Assembly: GCF_002159175.1 (NCBI RefSeq) | Contig: NZ_NFGZ01000005.1 | Span: 1-64,000, forward strand | Direction of reading: 5' to 3' | Origin: Flavonifractor sp. An92 | Lineage (GTDB): Bacteria > Bacillota > Clostridia > Oscillospirales > Oscillospiraceae | Length of the DNA stretch: 64,000 nucleotides | In this document: positions 15,252 to 25,012 of the stretch, in pieces | Numbering within the stretch: the stretch's first letter is position 1 | Layout of the letters: every line of letters starts with the position of its first letter | The notes under the pieces: model-generated | The model's input: the letters and a program-made list of their open reading frames with translations, nothing else | What the model was told of the DNA's origin: nothing | The model's database searches: none | Position numbers and translations under genes: made by a program

Positions 15252-17169
15252 AACGAGATGGGCCGGCATTCTGGCCGGTGGGCTGGCCATTTGTCTGGCC
15301 GCGCTTCTGTGTCTGGCCCTGTATCAGGTCGACAACAAATACACCTGGCCGGGCACACAGCCTATGAACGGTCTGCTCACCCTTTCCCGGGAGGAACTAG
15401 AGGAACAGCCCCTGCGCTACCTGGTGCAGGACTGGGAATACTGGCCCGGCGTCCTCCTCACCCCGGAGACGCTCCAGGGCCACGAGGGCTACCGCACTTA
15501 CCGCTCCATCGGCGAGACCTCCCGGCTGGAGCGCCGCCAGGCCCACGGCTGCGGGACCTACCGGCTCACCCTGGTGCTGCCCGAGGAGAGCGCCTCCTAC
15601 GCGCTGGAGCTGCCCGAGGTCTACTCCGCCTGCCGCCTCTACGTGGGAGACCGTCTGGTCCTGGAGCTGGGCGATCCTGAGCAGGAGAACTATTCCTCCG
15701 CCCTGGCCAGCCGGGTGGTCACCTTTACCGCCTCCGGCACCACGGAGCTGCTGCTGGCGGTGGCCGACTACTCGGCGGTGTATAGCGGGATGACCTATCC
15801 CCCCGCCTTCGGCACGGTGGAGGCCGTGCTCCAGGCCCGGGAGGGGCGCCTCCTTCTGCACGGCGCCATGGTGCTCCTGTCCCTGCTGGGTCTGGCCCTG
15901 GCACTGTCCTTCGGGCTGCGGCAGAGCCGGCGGCGCGGCCTGCTCTGCGCCCTGATCTGCCTGTGCTGCCTCGCCCTTACCGGCTATCCTCTCCTCCACA
16001 GCCTGACCACCGTCTCCTATCAGCCCTGGTACACCTTGGAGCTGGCCTCTTTCTACCTCCTTCTCCTGCTGGCTGTGCTGCTCCAGTGCGATCTGTACGG
16101 CCTGTGGGGCCTGCCCGCTGCGCTGTTCGCGTTCCCCTGTGCGCTGGGTGTGCTGGCCGCGCTGCTGCGGGCGGGCGGAGCGGCCCACTGGAATATGCAG
16201 GCCTGTCTCTTCTTCTCCGGCCTCGCCGCATTCCTGAAGGGCTATGCCGCCCTGTGTCTGGCTGGCCTGTCCGCCTGGGCCCTCTGGCGGGGCAAGCGCT
16301 ATTCCGCCGCCCTGCTGGCCGCCTCGCTGGCCCTGGGGACCTGTCTGGTCGCCGACCGCCTGCTCCCCCTCTATGAGCCGGTCCTCGGCGGCTGGTTCAG
16401 TGAGCTGGGCGCCCTCTGCCTGTCCATTACCCTGGCCTGGGTGCTCTGGTGCAGCGCGGTGGACGCCTACCGCTTCCGCCAGACCTATGAGCGGGAACAC
16501 CGGCAGCTTCTGGCCCATCTGGAGCTCCAGCGGGAACACTACTTACAGCTCTCCCACCAGATCGAGCAGACCCGGAAATGGGCCCACGACCTGCGCCACC
16601 ACATGCGCCTCCTGCGCGGCATGGCCCAGCAGGACCAGCGGGACGCGGTGCTGCACTATCTGGACGATTACGAGAGCCACCTGGACGAGCAGGAGATCAC
16701 CACGTTCTCCGACCACCCCGCCGCCGACGCCATCCTCTGCCACTATGCCGCCGCCGCCCGGGAGGCCGGCGCGGTCTACGATGTGCGCCTCCCGCTGTCC
16801 GCGGATCTGGCGTTTCCCGCCGATGAGCTGGGCGTCCTGCTGGGAAATCTGCTGGAAAACGCCCTGGACGCTCTCTCCAGCCAGAATGGCGGCGAGCGGA
16901 GGCTCTATCTGCGGGGGGACGCGGTGGATGGACGGCTGCGGCTCCTGCTGGAGAATACGTACAGCGGCCCCCTGCGGGAGCGGGACGGGCATTTCCTCTC
17001 CACGAAACACGGCGGCACCGCGCTGGGGCTGCGCTCCGTGACCAGCATCGCCACCAAATACGGCGGGTTGGCCGACTTTACCGCACAGGGCGGGGTCTTT
17101 CGCTCCAAGATCATGATTCCGCTGCCCGCCGCGCCTCTGAGACAAGACGAGGCATTCGCCACCAAATAA
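15244..17169 (+). CDS. membrane sensor histidine kinase, GHKL/LytS-AgrC type with DISM-like sensor
   Basis: A 641-residue kinase. After one N-terminal membrane helix comes an extracytoplasmic beta-rich region (about residues 30-195, CGTYRLTLVLPEESASYALE), then roughly seven membrane helices (about 200-405), resembling 7TMR-DISM receptors. The cytoplasmic part has a coiled linker, the phosphorylatable His in WAHDLRHHMRLLRGMA, an N-box GNLLENALDAL and a G-box around KHGGTALGLRSV, typical of kinases that pair with LytTR regulators. It overlaps the Pro-rich surface protein gene by 8 bases and ends just before a strong terminator, so regulator, surface protein and kinase form one unit. Confidence 0.88.
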   Translation: MTRTRWAGILAGGLAICLAALLCLALYQVDNKYTWPGTQPMNGLLTLSREELEEQPLRYLVQDWEYWPGVLLTPETLQGHEGYRTYRSIGETSRLERRQAHGCGTYRLTLVLPEESASYALELPEVYSACRLYVGDRLVLELGDPEQENYSSALASRVVTFTASGTTELLLAVADYSAVYSGMTYPPAFGTVEAVLQAREGRLLLHGAMVLLSLLGLALALSFGLRQSRRRGLLCALICLCCLALTGYPLLHSLTTVSYQPWYTLELASFYLLLLLAVLLQCDLYGLWGLPAALFAFPCALGVLAALLRAGGAAHWNMQACLFFSGLAAFLKGYAALCLAGLSAWALWRGKRYSAALLAASLALGTCLVADRLLPLYEPVLGGWFSELGALCLSITLAWVLWCSAVDAYRFRQTYEREHRQLLAHLELQREHYLQLSHQIEQTRKWAHDLRHHMRLLRGMAQQDQRDAVLHYLDDYESHLDEQEITTFSDHPAADAILCHYAAAAREAGAVYDVRLPLSADLAFPADELGVLLGNLLENALDALSSQNGGERRLYLRGDAVDGRLRLLLENTYSGPLRERDGHFLSTKHGGTALGLRSVTSIATKYGGLADFTAQGGVFRSKIMIPLPAAPLRQDEAFATK

Positions 17170-17172
17170 AAC

Positions 17173-17216
17173 GAGAGCCGGGACCCAAAATGGGTCCCGG
17201 CTCTCTGCCGTTTTTC
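17173..17216. terminator. bidirectional intrinsic terminator
   Basis: A 13-bp perfect stem (AGAGCCGGGACCC, loop AAAAT) followed by TTTTT on the plus strand and a T-rich tract on the minus strand. It separates the kinase operon from the converging haem/cobalamin operon. Confidence 0.9.
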
Positions 17217-17219
17217 TGT

Positions 17220-18509
17220 TCAGTTCAACCGGGCCAGGGCCTCCCGGGCGGCCTCCACCGTCCGGTCCACCTCTTCCTCCGTGTGAGCGAAGGAGAGGAA
17301 CATGGCCTCGAACTGGGCGGGAGCCAGATAAATGCCCCGCTCCAGCATCTGGGCGAAGTACCGGGCGTACTTGCCCACGTCGCTGCCCTTGGCGTCCACG
17401 AAGGTGCTCACGCCGTCGGGGGTGAAGAAGGGAGACAGCAGGCTCCCCACCTGGTTCACCGACACCGGCGCGCCGGTGTCCGCCGCCGCCTTCCGCAGGC
17501 CCTCCGCCAGCCGGTCGGCCAGGGCGGAGATGTGGGTGTACACCTCCGGGTGGTCCTTCAGGTAGTGGAGCTGGGCCAGGCCCGCCGCCATGGCCACCGG
17601 GTTTCCGCTGAGGGTGCCCGCCTGGTACACCGGTCCGCAGGGGGCCACTTCCTCCATGAGAGCCCGGCTGGCGCAGTAGGCCCCCACCGGCATGCCGCCG
17701 CCGATGATCTTGCCGAAGGTGACGATGTCGGCGTTCACGCCGAAAAACGCCTGAGCACCGCCCAGGGCCAGGCGGAAGCCGGTGATGACCTCGTCAAAGA
17801 TGAGAAGGGCGCCGTACCGGTCGCAAAGCTTCCGAAGGCCGGGCAGGAACTCAGGCTCCGGCAGCACCACGCCCATGTTGGCCGCCACCGGCTCCACGAT
17901 GACGCAGGCCACCTGCCCAGGATTGGCCTCCAGCAGGCCCTCCACGCTGGCAAGGTCGTTGAACTGGGCCGTGAGGGTGTGGCGCACCACGTCCTCCGGC
18001 ACCCCCGCCGAGGTGGGGTGTCCCCCCGCCAGGGCGGAGGATCCGGCCCCCACCAGCAGACAGTCGCTGTGGCCGTGGTAGCAGCCCTCGAACTTGATGA
18101 TCTTATCTCTCCCCGTGGCTCCCCGAGCCAGGCGGATGGCCGACATGACCGCCTCGGTGCCCGAGTTCACCATGCGCACCATCTCGATGCCCGGCACCAG
18201 CTCCACCATGAGCTGGGCGATCTCCACCTCCCGCGCGGTGGGCGCGCCGAAGGACAGGCCGTCCTTCACCGCCTTCTCCACCGCCTCCCGGATGACCGGG
18301 TGGTTGTGGCCCAGAATCATGGGGCCCCAGGAGCAGACGTAGTCGATATAGTCCCGCCCGTCCACGTCAAAGATGTGGGAGCCGTCCGCCCGGGTGATAA
18401 AGCGGGGGGCCATGTTCACCGCCCGGAAGGCCCGCACCGGGGAGTTGACCCCGCCGGGGAGGACCTGCACCGCCGCCTCAAAGAGGGATTCCGAGGTTTT
18501 CCCGTTCAT
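17220..18509 (-). CDS. hemL: glutamate-1-semialdehyde 2,1-aminomutase
   Basis: A 429-residue PLP enzyme converting glutamate-1-semialdehyde to 5-aminolevulinate, second step of the C5 tetrapyrrole route. The N-terminal [12 protein letters not shown], the YHGHSD motif near residue 144, IFDEVITGF near 238 and the PLP lysine in [14 protein letters not shown] (Lys267) are all present, and length is standard. ATG 18509 forms an ATGA overlap with the hemB stop, which fixes the start. It is the last gene of the riboswitch-led cbiM...hemL operon and ends 4 bases before the shared terminator. Confidence 0.97.
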   Translation of the reverse strand: MNGKTSESLFEAAVQVLPGGVNSPVRAFRAVNMAPRFITRADGSHIFDVDGRDYIDYVCSWGPMILGHNHPVIREAVEKAVKDGLSFGAPTAREVEIAQLMVELVPGIEMVRMVNSGTEAVMSAIRLARGATGRDKIIKFEGCYHGHSDCLLVGAGSSALAGGHPTSAGVPEDVVRHTLTAQFNDLASVEGLLEANPGQVACVIVEPVAANMGVVLPEPEFLPGLRKLCDRYGALLIFDEVITGFRLALGGAQAFFGVNADIVTFGKIIGGGMPVGAYCASRALMEEVAPCGPVYQAGTLSGNPVAMAAGLAQLHYLKDHPEVYTHISALADRLAEGLRKAAADTGAPVSVNQVGSLLSPFFTPDGVSTFVDAKGSDVGKYARYFAQMLERGIYLAPAQFEAMFLSFAHTEEEVDRTVEAAREALARLN

Positions 18510-19492
18510 CAGCCGATCTCTCCTTCCTTCATGGCGTCGGCCAGCTCCTTGGCAAAGTAGGTGATGAGCATGTTGGCCCCCGCCCGGAAGATGGACACGG
18601 CGCTCTCGCACATGACCCGGTGGCCGTCGATGAGCCCCGCAGCCGCCGCGGCCTGGATCATAGCGTACTCCCCCGATACCTGGTAGGCACAGAGGGGCAG
18701 ATCAAAGGCGTCCGCCGTCTCCCGGATCACGTCCAGGTACGGCAGGGCCGGCTTCACCATCAGCAGGTCCGCCCCCTCCGCCACGTCCAGGGCGCACTCC
18801 TTGTGGGCCTCCTTCCGGTTGTGGGGGTCCATCTGGTACCCCTTCCGATCCCCGAAGGAGGGCGCGGAGCCCGCCGCCGCCCGGAAAGGCCCGTAAAAGG
18901 CCGAGGCGTACTTGGCCGAGTAGGACAGGATAGGCACGTTCTGGAAGCCGTGCTGGTCCAGGACGGCCCGGATGGCCGCCACCCGGCCGTCCATCATGTC
19001 GGAGGGCGCCACCATGTCCGCCCCCGCCTGGGCGTGGGAGAGGGCGGTTTTCGCCAGCAGCTCCAGCGTGGCGTCGTTGTCCACCTCGTGGCCGCAGAGC
19101 TGGCCGCAGTGGCCGTGGTCGGTGTACTCGCACATGCACACGTCGGTGATGACGTAGAAGTCCGGGTGGGCCGCCTTGATGGTCCGGATGGCCTCCTGCA
19201 CCACGCCGTGCTCCGCCCAGGCCGAGGAGCCCACCGCGTCCTTGTGGGCGGGCAGGCCGAAGAGGATGCACCGCCCCACCCCGTGGGAAAGGCACTCCTC
19301 CACCGCCTCGTTCACGCAGTCCAGCCCATAGTGGAACTGCCCCTCCAGGGAGGGGATGGGGCGCTTGCCCTGTAACGTCTCATCCACGAAAATGGGGTAA
19401 ATGAGGCTATCCGGGGACATACGGGTCTCCCGGCACAGACGCCGGATGCTGTCGTTGCCCCGCAGGCGGCGGGGCCGGATGGTCAGGTCCAT
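18509..19492 (-). CDS. hemB: delta-aminolevulinic acid dehydratase (porphobilinogen synthase)
   Basis: A 327-residue enzyme joining two 5-aminolevulinates into porphobilinogen. Catalytic lysine regions [14 protein letters not shown] and [10 protein letters not shown] are present, and the [14 protein letters not shown] segment supplies the zinc-binding cysteines of the metal-dependent class. ATG 19492 is preferred since AAGGTG lies 6 bases upstream; a GTG at 19501 three codons earlier is possible. The start is 1 base past the cobA-hemD stop. Confidence 0.96.
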   Translation of the reverse strand: MDLTIRPRRLRGNDSIRRLCRETRMSPDSLIYPIFVDETLQGKRPIPSLEGQFHYGLDCVNEAVEECLSHGVGRCILFGLPAHKDAVGSSAWAEHGVVQEAIRTIKAAHPDFYVITDVCMCEYTDHGHCGQLCGHEVDNDATLELLAKTALSHAQAGADMVAPSDMMDGRVAAIRAVLDQHGFQNVPILSYSAKYASAFYGPFRAAAGSAPSFGDRKGYQMDPHNRKEAHKECALDVAEGADLLMVKPALPYLDVIRETADAFDLPLCAYQVSGEYAMIQAAAAAGLIDGHRVMCESAVSIFRAGANMLITYFAKELADAMKEGEIG

Positions 19493-19493
19493 T

Positions 19494-20981
19494 TCAAACA
19501 CCTTCTGTTATGATCTCGATGAGGCCGTCGATGGTGGCCTCTCTGGCAATGGTCACGGGGATTTGAAAACTCCGGGCCTCTTTGGCGGTCTGCTCCCCGA
19601 TGCACACGCCGGTGATGCGGGAGAAGTCGGTCCCCTCCCCCACCGAGCGGACAAAGCCGCGCACCGTGGAAGCCGAAGTGAAGGTCACCAGATTTACCTC
19701 TCCCGCCTCCACCGCCCGGCGCATTTCCTCGCTCTGGGGGGCGGCGTAGTGCGTCGCGTAGACCGCCACGTCGTCATAGCTCAGTTTAGCCCCTTCCAGG
19801 GCCTCCGTCAAGGCGGGGGAACCCCACTCGGCCCGCAGGAGAAGCACCCGCCCGGTACACCGCTCCGCCAGGCCCGCCCCCAGGTGGGCCCCGTCGTAGA
19901 CGTCCGGGATGAAGTCGGCGGTCAGGCCGTGGGCGTCAAGCGCTTTGGCTGTCCCCGGCCCTATGGCGGCGATGGACACCCCGGCCAGGGCCCGGGCGTC
20001 CCGCCCCGTGCGCCGGAGTTCGTCCCACAGACACGCCACCCCGGCGGGGCTGGTGAACACCAGCCACTGATAGCGGGAAAGGCCCTCCACCGCCTCGGTG
20101 AGGGCGGGACAGGGATGCAAGGGGGCCGTCTCGATGCAGGGGAACTCCCACACCGCCGCCCCCAGGGCCCGCAGGCGGGCGGAGAGCGTTCCGGCGCGGT
20201 CCTTGGGCCGGGTGACCACCACCCGCTTCCCCTTCAGAGACAGGCGGTCGAACCAGTCAAAGTCCTCCGCCAGCGAACACACGCCCCCCACCACGATGAC
20301 GGCGGGGCTCTCCACCCCGGCCGCTTTCGCCTGTTCCGGGAGGGTCGCCAGAGTGGCGGAGATGCGCCGCTGCCGGGGGGTGGTCCCCCGCTCCACCACG
20401 GCGGCGGGGGTCTCCGGGACCATACCCGCCTTCAAAAGGCCCTCACAGATGTGGGGCAGGGCCGCCACCCCCATGAGAAAGACCAGGGTGCCCCCCGCGT
20501 TCACCAGGGCGTCGAAGGGGATATCCGCCTCCTTCCCCGCCCGGCGGTGGGCGGTGACGATGTGGAGGGAGGAGGCGAAGTCCCGGTGGGTCACCGGGAT
20601 GCCTCCGTAGGCCGGGGCCGCCAGGGCGGAGGTCACCCCGGGCACCACTTCAAAGGGCACATGATGGGCGGAAAGGAGCTCCAGCTCCTCGCCCCCCCGG
20701 CCGAAGAGGAAGGGGTCGCCCCCCTTGAGCCGCACCACCAGCTGGTCTTTCTGGCCCTCCTCCAAGAGGATGCGGTTGATCTCCCCCTGGGGCACCGGGT
20801 GGTCCCCGGCGTGCTTGCCCACGTCGATGCGTTTGGCCCGCTCCGGGATGAGGTTCAGCACTTCCTCCCCCACCAGGCGGTCAAACACCACCACGTCGGC
20901 CCGCTCCAGAGCGGCCTTGCCCTTGACAGTGAGGAGCCCCCCGTCGCCAGGCCCGGCCCCCACCAGGATCACTTTTCCCAT
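19494..20981 (-). CDS. cobA-hemD: fused uroporphyrinogen-III C-methyltransferase / uroporphyrinogen-III synthase
   Basis: A 495-residue fusion. Residues ~1-245 are the SAM-dependent methylase that makes precorrin-2: VGAGPGDGGLLTVKG at the start, VVRLKGGDPFLFGRGGEE, and PGVTSALAAPAYGGIPVTHR are diagnostic. Residues ~250-495 are HemD, which closes hydroxymethylbilane to uroporphyrinogen III, with GKRVVVTRPKDRAG and SPAGVACLWDEL. Such fusions are common in Clostridia and channel uroporphyrinogen III towards sirohydrochlorin. The gene overlaps hemC by 13 bases. Confidence 0.95.
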   Translation of the reverse strand: MGKVILVGAGPGDGGLLTVKGKAALERADVVVFDRLVGEEVLNLIPERAKRIDVGKHAGDHPVPQGEINRILLEEGQKDQLVVRLKGGDPFLFGRGGEELELLSAHHVPFEVVPGVTSALAAPAYGGIPVTHRDFASSLHIVTAHRRAGKEADIPFDALVNAGGTLVFLMGVAALPHICEGLLKAGMVPETPAAVVERGTTPRQRRISATLATLPEQAKAAGVESPAVIVVGGVCSLAEDFDWFDRLSLKGKRVVVTRPKDRAGTLSARLRALGAAVWEFPCIETAPLHPCPALTEAVEGLSRYQWLVFTSPAGVACLWDELRRTGRDARALAGVSIAAIGPGTAKALDAHGLTADFIPDVYDGAHLGAGLAERCTGRVLLLRAEWGSPALTEALEGAKLSYDDVAVYATHYAAPQSEEMRRAVEAGEVNLVTFTSASTVRGFVRSVGEGTDFSRITGVCIGEQTAKEARSFQIPVTIAREATIDGLIEIITEGV

Positions 20982-21844
20982 GTGACTTCTCCTCTCATCC
21001 GCCGGGCCAGGGTACGGCCCAGCTTCTCCGCCTGTGTCCGGGGCCCGGTGATGGTAGCCCGGCTCCCCTCCTCATCCATGCCGGTGAGGGTCAACACTTC
21101 TCCCTCTGGGACGGCGTGGGCCGCCACCGGGGAGGAACAGCCCCCCTCCAGCGCCGCCACAAAGGCCCGCTCGGCCAGGGCGCAGGCCCGGGCGTCCGGG
21201 TCGTCCAATCCCGCCAGGAAGGGGTAGTCCGCATCCGCGCGGACCTGCACCGCCAAGATCCCCTGCCCGGCGGCGGGGAGCAGTTCCGAGGGCTCAAAGT
21301 ACCGGGCGATGCGGTGTTCCAGCCCCAGGCGCTTCAATCCGGCGGACGCCAGCACCAGTGCCCCGTACTCCCCCCGGTCCAGTTTGTCAAGACGGGTGAG
21401 GACGTTGCCCCGGACGGGGCGCACCTCCACGCCGGGATATAATTGTTCCAGCTGGAGCTTCCGCCGCAGGCTGGCACAGCCCACCGGCTTCGTCCGGTCC
21501 CAGATGGATTCCCCCTCCGGGAGCACCAGGGCGTCCCGTGGGTCCTCCCGGGGCGGGAATGCTACCACCGGCAGGCCCGGCTGGACCTCCATGGGGATGT
21601 CTTTTAAACTGTGGACGGTGAGGTCCACCCGCCCGTCCAGGAGGGCCGCGTCCAGCTCCTTCACGAAAAGGCCCTTACCCCCCACCTTATCCAGGGTGCG
21701 GTCCAGGATCTTGTCCCCGGTGGTTTTCATGGTCACCAGCTCCAGACGGAGCTCCGGGCAGAGGGCCCGGATGCGCTCCATCACCAGCTCGCTCTGAATC
21801 ACCGCCAGGCGGCTCTCCCGGCTCCCGATGCGCAAAACGTCCAT
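20969..21844 (-). CDS. hemC: hydroxymethylbilane synthase (porphobilinogen deaminase)
   Basis: A 291-residue enzyme polymerising four porphobilinogens. IGSRESRLA at the N-terminus, HSLKDIP with the catalytic Asp82, and GGCSSPVAAH carrying the dipyrromethane cofactor Cys236 are present. ATG 21844 overlaps the TAA of the preceding gene by one base (TAATG), which sets the start; the longer frame upstream has no support. Confidence 0.96.
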   Translation of the reverse strand: MDVLRIGSRESRLAVIQSELVMERIRALCPELRLELVTMKTTGDKILDRTLDKVGGKGLFVKELDAALLDGRVDLTVHSLKDIPMEVQPGLPVVAFPPREDPRDALVLPEGESIWDRTKPVGCASLRRKLQLEQLYPGVEVRPVRGNVLTRLDKLDRGEYGALVLASAGLKRLGLEHRIARYFEPSELLPAAGQGILAVQVRADADYPFLAGLDDPDARACALAERAFVAALEGGCSSPVAAHAVPEGEVLTLTGMDEEGSRATITGPRTQAEKLGRTLARRMRGEVTWEK

Positions 21845-22281
21845 TAAAACTCCTCCAGTGTCCGGCGGATGGCTCTGGTCCCCGCCGCAGTCGCCCGGTG
21901 GTCCGCCCCGTTTTTCGAGATCACCCCGGCGATCAAAGTTTCTCCCTCGCAGACGGCGGGGAAAAAGAAGGTACACTCCTCCGGGCAGTCGGCAACGCTC
22001 ACCGGGATGCCCCGTCTCCGGGCCTCCTCCCCCACGGTGCGGTTCACGGCGCGGTCATCGGTGGCCGCCACCGCCAGGAAAGCCCCCTCCAAATCCCCCG
22101 GGGCGTAGGGGCGGGACAGATAGGTCACGCCGTCGGGAAAGGGGGCATTCAACTCGGGCGCGATGACCATCACCGCCGCTCCGAAGCGGAGGAGCACCTC
22201 CGCCCGGCGGGCCGACACGGCGCCGCCGCCGACGAGCACCGCCCGTTTCCCGCTCAGATCCACGAACAACGGAAAGCGCAT
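21844..22281 (-). CDS. precorrin-2 dehydrogenase / sirohydrochlorin-type protein (CysG N-domain, SirC-like)
   Basis: A 145-residue NAD-binding enzyme that oxidises precorrin-2 to sirohydrochlorin. MRFPLFVDLSGKRAVLVGGG with the GGGAVSARRAE Rossmann motif and AATDDRAVN are typical. It is shorter than the ~200-residue family norm and lacks the C-terminal helical region, so it is probably the dehydrogenase only; cobalt insertion would then fall to CbiK encoded at 27035. Start ATG 22281 is where homology begins. The gene sits 13 bases after hemA. Confidence 0.88.
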   Translation of the reverse strand: MRFPLFVDLSGKRAVLVGGGAVSARRAEVLLRFGAAVMVIAPELNAPFPDGVTYLSRPYAPGDLEGAFLAVAATDDRAVNRTVGEEARRRGIPVSVADCPEECTFFFPAVCEGETLIAGVISKNGADHRATAAGTRAIRRTLEEF

Positions 22282-22294
22282 GCGTGGTACCTCC

Positions 22295-23473
22295 TCAATC
22301 CCGTGTATGGGCCCGGATCTTTTGGGCACAGGCCATCAAATCCTCCGCGCTCAGTCCCCCGGGCAGATTGCCCGCCAGCAGCTCCACCGTCCGGCGGACC
22401 GCCAGGGCGGCGGCCTCCTCGGGCGTGAGGCCGGAAAGGTCCTCGCTCCGCAGGCGGTCCAGGGCGGCGCTCTGTACCTCCTCCAGGGCGGGGAGGGCGG
22501 CGCGATAGGCCCACCAGCGCCGGAACTCCTCCCGAGCGGCGGTGAGGATGGCCTCTCCCTCCGGCGGGACGGTGCGCTCCACCCGCTCCCCCAGGGTGTC
22601 AATGTTGTAGAGCTTCACCCCGGGGAGCTCCCCCACCGCCGGCTCGATGTCCCGGGGAATGGCCAGGTCCACCAGGAAACGGGGCGGGTTTTTGAGTGCC
22701 GCCAGGGCCTGGGCGGTGACCGTGTAGTGGGGGCTCACCGTGGCGGAGAGGAGGAGATCCACCCCCTCCATCGCGGCGAAGCGGTCCTCATAGGGCACCG
22801 CCCCGCAGCCGGTGGGCACCACGGTCTCCCCGTGGCGGTAGCTGCGCAGGGTCACGTTCACGCTGCACCCCGCCTCCCGCAGGAGCCGGGCGGAGAGCCG
22901 CCCCATCTCCCCGTTGCCGATGACCAGGGCCCGCTTGCCGGTGAGGTCCCCCAGCTGCTCCCGCAGTACCTCCACCGCCCGCTGGGGAGCGGAAGTGGGG
23001 ACGCCGGTGAGGCGCACCCGGGTGCGCAGGCGCTTGCCCGCCGAAACGGCCACGCGGAAGGCGGTCTCCAGCTCGGGGCAGGTGCTCCCCGCCTCCCGGC
23101 TCAGGGCGATGGCGGCGCGGACCTGCGTCAAAATCTGGTCCTCCCCCCAGATGCGGGAGTGAAGTCCCGCCGCCACCTCCAGAAGGTGAGTCAGGGCCTC
23201 GTCTCCCTCCAGCACCTGAAAGGCCCCGGGCAGGTTTTCCGGCAAAGCCCCCGCCGCCCGGCACAGGAGGGCGGGGCCGTCCGGAAATTCCCCGGAGCAG
23301 GCGCAATAGAGTTCCGTGCGGTTGCAGGTGGAGAGGAGGGCACAGCCCTCCACCCCCGCCGCCTCTTTGAGACGGCGGTCCAGCTCCAGCACCCGGCCCC
23401 GGGTGAAGGAGAGGCGCTCCCGCAGCTCGATGGGCGTGCGTCGGTCGCTGACGGCGCAGCAGTAGAGGGCCAT
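22295..23473 (-). CDS. hemA: glutamyl-tRNA reductase
   Basis: A 392-residue enzyme reducing glutamyl-tRNA(Glu) to glutamate-1-semialdehyde, the committed C5 step. The catalytic motif LSTCNRTELY places the nucleophile at Cys50; GEDQILTQVRAA and the NADP-binding ALVIGNGEMGRLSA follow. Shorter than the usual ~410-440 residues mainly in the C-terminal dimerisation region. It starts 1 base after the cobI stop, inside a cobalamin riboswitch operon, so haem-precursor supply here seems tied to B12 demand. Confidence 0.95.
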   Translation of the reverse strand: MALYCCAVSDRRTPIELRERLSFTRGRVLELDRRLKEAAGVEGCALLSTCNRTELYCACSGEFPDGPALLCRAAGALPENLPGAFQVLEGDEALTHLLEVAAGLHSRIWGEDQILTQVRAAIALSREAGSTCPELETAFRVAVSAGKRLRTRVRLTGVPTSAPQRAVEVLREQLGDLTGKRALVIGNGEMGRLSARLLREAGCSVNVTLRSYRHGETVVPTGCGAVPYEDRFAAMEGVDLLLSATVSPHYTVTAQALAALKNPPRFLVDLAIPRDIEPAVGELPGVKLYNIDTLGERVERTVPPEGEAILTAAREEFRRWWAYRAALPALEEVQSAALDRLRSEDLSGLTPEEAAALAVRRTVELLAGNLPGGLSAEDLMACAQKIRAHTRD

Positions 23474-23474
23474 G

Positions 23475-24167
23475 CTAGTTCCCCTCCCCGGCGAGGGAAA
23501 ACACGACGGTGAAATAGCCCTCGTCCCCCGCCATGTCCCGGAAGTGGGGCCACACCTCCTCGTTCGCCATGCCGCAGTTGCTCACCGCCATGGCATCCTC
23601 CAGCCGCCCATGCCGGGCCAGGAGTGCTTGCAGCTCCCCCAGCTTCCGCCCGGCCTTCATGTAGATCTGATTGGTCGGCAGATCCACCCAGCCCTCCACG
23701 TTGTGGCTGGCGGGCACGATGAGGAGTTTTTCCTCCCCCTGGCAGAGACTCACCCCTAGCCTGGCCGCCGCCGCGCAGAAGGAGGGCACGCCGGGAATGA
23801 GCTCCGCCTCATACCCCCGCTCCACCACCAGACGGTGGATGTAGATGTAGGTGGAGTACACGGTGGGGTCCCCCAGGGTGATGAAGGCCACCGTCTTCCC
23901 CGCGTCCAGCAGGGCGCAGAGGGCATCGGCGCTCTTGGCGTAGCACTCCTCCAGCACCTTCCGGTCCCGGGTCATGGGAGTGGGGCAGCTCAGCCGCTCT
24001 TTTCCCGCCAGGTACGCCCCGGCGATGGCCTCGGCGGTGCCCTCGCCGCTCCCCTTGTCGGGCATGGCGATCACGTCGGCCTCCCGCAGGATGCGCGCCG
24101 CCTTCAGCGTGAGGAGCTCCGGGTCCCCCGGGCCCACCCCCACGCCGTAGAGAATGCCTCGTCTCAT
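23475..24167 (-). CDS. cobI: (cobalt-)precorrin-2 C20-methyltransferase
   Basis: A 230-residue SAM-dependent methylase of the cobalamin pathway (CbiL in the anaerobic naming). LYGVGVGPGDPELLTLKAAR at the start, FITLGDPTVYSTY and LIPGVPSFCAAAARL are the family signatures. ATG 24167 makes an ATGA overlap with the cbiO stop. The frame is open far upstream but only this part is the gene. Confidence 0.95.
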   Translation of the reverse strand: MRRGILYGVGVGPGDPELLTLKAARILREADVIAMPDKGSGEGTAEAIAGAYLAGKERLSCPTPMTRDRKVLEECYAKSADALCALLDAGKTVAFITLGDPTVYSTYIYIHRLVVERGYEAELIPGVPSFCAAAARLGVSLCQGEEKLLIVPASHNVEGWVDLPTNQIYMKAGRKLGELQALLARHGRLEDAMAVSNCGMANEEVWPHFRDMAGDEGYFTVVFSLAGEGN

Positions 24168-25012
24168 GTCGTTCCTCCTTTGCCCAGCAGGGCTGTCAGT
24201 ATCCGGGCCGCTTCCTCCACCGTGGCCGCCCCCGGGTCGGCGGGATAGCCTTCCTCCGCCAGCGCCGCCATCAGGCGGGCCAGAGGCGGCAGGCGCAGGT
24301 GGTGCTCCTCCAGGAGCCCCTGCTGTCGGAAGAGGTCCCCCGGCGTCCCCTGCCACACGGTGCGCCCCCGCTCCAGGAGACAGACCCGATGACAGCACCG
24401 GGCCACCAGGTCCATGTCGTGGGTGGCCAGGAGGATGGTCCGCGCCCCGTCCTTTCCGAGCTCCGCCAGCAGGTCTACCATCTCCTCCACTCCCTCCGGG
24501 TCCAGCCCGGCGGTGGGCTCGTCCAGGATGAGCACTTCCGGCTCCATCACCAGCACTCCGGCGATGGCCGCCCGCTTCTTCTGGCCGTAGGAGAGGGCGT
24601 GGGTGGGTTTGCGGGCAAAGGCCGCCGCGCCGGTGCGCTCCAGGGCCGCATCCACCCGGCGGCGAACCTCCTCTTCGGGGAGGCCCAGGTTCACCGCGCC
24701 GAAGGACACGTCCCGGTACACATCGGCGGAAAAGAGCTGGTCGTCCGGGTCCTGGAACACGATGCCCACCCGGCGGCGCAGCTCCGGCAGGTCCTTCCGC
24801 CTCCAGGACACCGGCTTTCCGCCCAAAAAGACCGCGCCCGACGCGGGAGTGAGCACTCCGTTCAGGGTGAGGAACAGAGTGGACTTCCCCGCCCCGTTGG
24901 CCCCCAGGATACCGGTGACCTCCCCGGCCCGGGCGGTGAGGGAGAGGCCGTCCAGAGCTCGGGTACCGTCCTCGTAGGTGTAGGTGAGGTCCTTTACCTC
25001 CAGAGCATCCAC
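24164..25012 (-). CDS. cbiO: cobalt ECF transporter ATPase
   Basis: A 282-residue ABC ATPase energising the CbiMNQO cobalt importer. Walker A is GILGANGAGKST near residue 35, the Q-loop lies in VGIVFQDPDDQLF, the signature is LSYGQKKRAAIAG and Walker B VLILDEPTAGLDPEG, then the switch His in LATHDMD. I take GTG 25012 (V-DALEVKDLTYTYEDG) as start: no in-frame ATG is near and the first strand begins there. It overlaps cbiQ by 19 bases. Confidence 0.94.
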   Translation of the reverse strand: MDALEVKDLTYTYEDGTRALDGLSLTARAGEVTGILGANGAGKSTLFLTLNGVLTPASGAVFLGGKPVSWRRKDLPELRRRVGIVFQDPDDQLFSADVYRDVSFGAVNLGLPEEEVRRRVDAALERTGAAAFARKPTHALSYGQKKRAAIAGVLVMEPEVLILDEPTAGLDPEGVEEMVDLLAELGKDGARTILLATHDMDLVARCCHRVCLLERGRTVWQGTPGDLFRQQGLLEEHHLRLPPLARLMAALAEEGYPADPGAATVEEAARILTALLGKGGTT

